From Cyclobacteriaceae bacterium (lineage in GTDB: Bacteria; Bacteroidota; Bacteroidia; Cytophagales; Cyclobacteriaceae), in assembly GCA_019751475.1 (NCBI GenBank), contig JAIENH010000045.1:1-5421 (forward strand): DNA of 5,421 nt, read 5' to 3'. Shown piece after piece: positions 4,843-5,421 of this stretch. Every line of letters begins with the position of its first letter. Within the stretch, counting starts at the first letter, position 1. The notes below the pieces were generated by a model. That model saw nothing but the letters and a program-made list of their open reading frames with translations, was not told where the DNA came from and searched no databases. The position numbers were made by a program, and so were the translations under genes.

Positions 4843-5421
4843 ATGAACTACTATCATCAAGACACGGTACTTTTCTTAGACGGGCAGTTTGTAAAAGCCG
4901 CAGATGCCAAGACGGATTTGTTCGGGCAAACGCTGCACTATGGTTATGGCGTGTTTGAAGGCATCCGCAGTTATGAAACCGTCAATGGTGTAAAACTTTT
5001 CAAGGCATACGCCCACTACGAGCGACTGAAAAGAAGCTGTCAACTCATGGGCATTCCGCTGGAATATAGTGTGGAAGAATTGGTGCAGTTGACGTATCAA
5101 GTGCTTGAGAAAAATGATTTATCGAATGCGTACATCCGCCCACTTGTTTTTTGTGGCCCCAACATGGCGCTTACTTCGCCCAGCGAAGTATCGGTGATGA
5201 TTACCGCCTGGCCATGCGAGCAACACCCTACATTGAAGCCCGCGCGTGTTTGCATTTCATCTTTCCAGCGACCTAACCCCAAAGCAGTAACGGTAGAAGC
5301 GAAAGTGTGCGGTCTGTATGTGAATTCAATTTTGGCAACCACCGAAGCCAAGCGCAGAGGTTTTGATGATGGATTGCTGCTCGACTTGAATGGCTTTGTA
5401 GCGGAAGGCCCGGGTGCGAAT
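4843..5421 (+). CDS. ilvE: Branched-chain amino acid aminotransferase, N-terminal part (cut by window end)
   Basis: A PLP-dependent fold-type IV aminotransferase that interconverts Leu, Ile and Val with their 2-oxo acids using glutamate/2-oxoglutarate; cytoplasmic, last step of BCAA synthesis. The first 193 codons are present; the family is usually about 295-360 residues, so a third or more is missing. Recognisable parts: F-L-D-G-Q-F-V (11-17), the hallmark H-Y-G-Y-G-V-F-E-G-I-R-S-Y (about 35-47), H-Y-E-R-L-K-R-S (about 61-68), A-Y-I-R-P-L-V-F (about 97-104), the PLP-binding Lys154 within V-E-A-K-V-C-G-L-Y-V-N-S-I-L-A, and E-G-P-G-A-N at the end of the window. The start at 4843 is the only sensible one, preceded by A/T-rich sequence (GTTTAAAAATAT) with no Shine-Dalgarno. 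A leader peptide and terminator upstream imply attenuation by branched-chain amino acids, which supports BCAT over the related D-amino acid aminotransferase or ADC lyase. It may be the first gene of an ilv/leu operon continuing beyond the window. Confidence 0.93.
   Translation, partial: MNYYHQDTVLFLDGQFVKAADAKTDLFGQTLHYGYGVFEGIRSYETVNGVKLFKAYAHYERLKRSCQLMGIPLEYSVEELVQLTYQVLEKNDLSNAYIRPLVFCGPNMALTSPSEVSVMITAWPCEQHPTLKPARVCISSFQRPNPKAVTVEAKVCGLYVNSILATTEAKRRGFDDGLLLDLNGFVAEGPGAN

Noticed and set aside
4876..5351. Open antisense frames opposite ilvE
   Set aside because: The sense frame has clear aminotransferase motifs; the antisense products show no recognisable features.

Overview
The window looks like chromosomal DNA from a member of the Bacteroidota, probably a Cytophagales-type organism. 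The evidence is a signal peptide ending in the A-Q cleavage context common in that phylum, gene starts preceded by A-rich stretches rather than Shine-Dalgarno sequences, a TAnnTTTG-type -7 element, and a partial aminotransferase that reads like Bacteroidota IlvE. This placement is an inference from sequence style, not from a marker gene.

Layout, all on the + strand. (1) 99-3869: a 1256-residue exported protein with an N-terminal signal peptide, about 12 recognisable WD40-type blades (probably two beta-propellers), a conserved W-V-V-T-H-P-S-G-L-F-D junction, an Ig-like beta linker, a caspase-like peptidase domain with an apparently intact His965/Cys1026 dyad, and a C-terminal domain I do not recognise. 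Base composition steps from about 33% GC in the WD40 half to about 53% GC in the peptidase half. (2) 4007-4468: a two-gene type II toxin-antitoxin operon (Phd/YefM-like antitoxin, then RelE/ParE-like toxin, 3 bp apart), with a candidate -7 element and an overlapping inverted repeat just upstream. (3) 4469-4842: a 374-bp gap that is not empty. It holds a 30-codon leader ORF (4655-4747) with a run of branched-chain residues, LVLINVIIL, directly followed by a strong intrinsic terminator (4770-4806). (4) 4843-5421: the first 193 codons of a branched-chain aminotransferase gene (ilvE), cut by the window end.

The most notable system is in regions 3 and 4: the leader peptide, mutually exclusive RNA pairings and terminator have the layout of a ribosome-mediated transcription attenuator that senses charged Leu/Ile/Val tRNA and controls ilvE and probably a downstream BCAA operon. 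The leader is too short for a normal gene finder to report. The second notable item is the exported WD40-caspase with its internal compositional break, which suggests that sensor and effector halves have different histories. The toxin-antitoxin pair between them has no visible functional link to either neighbour.
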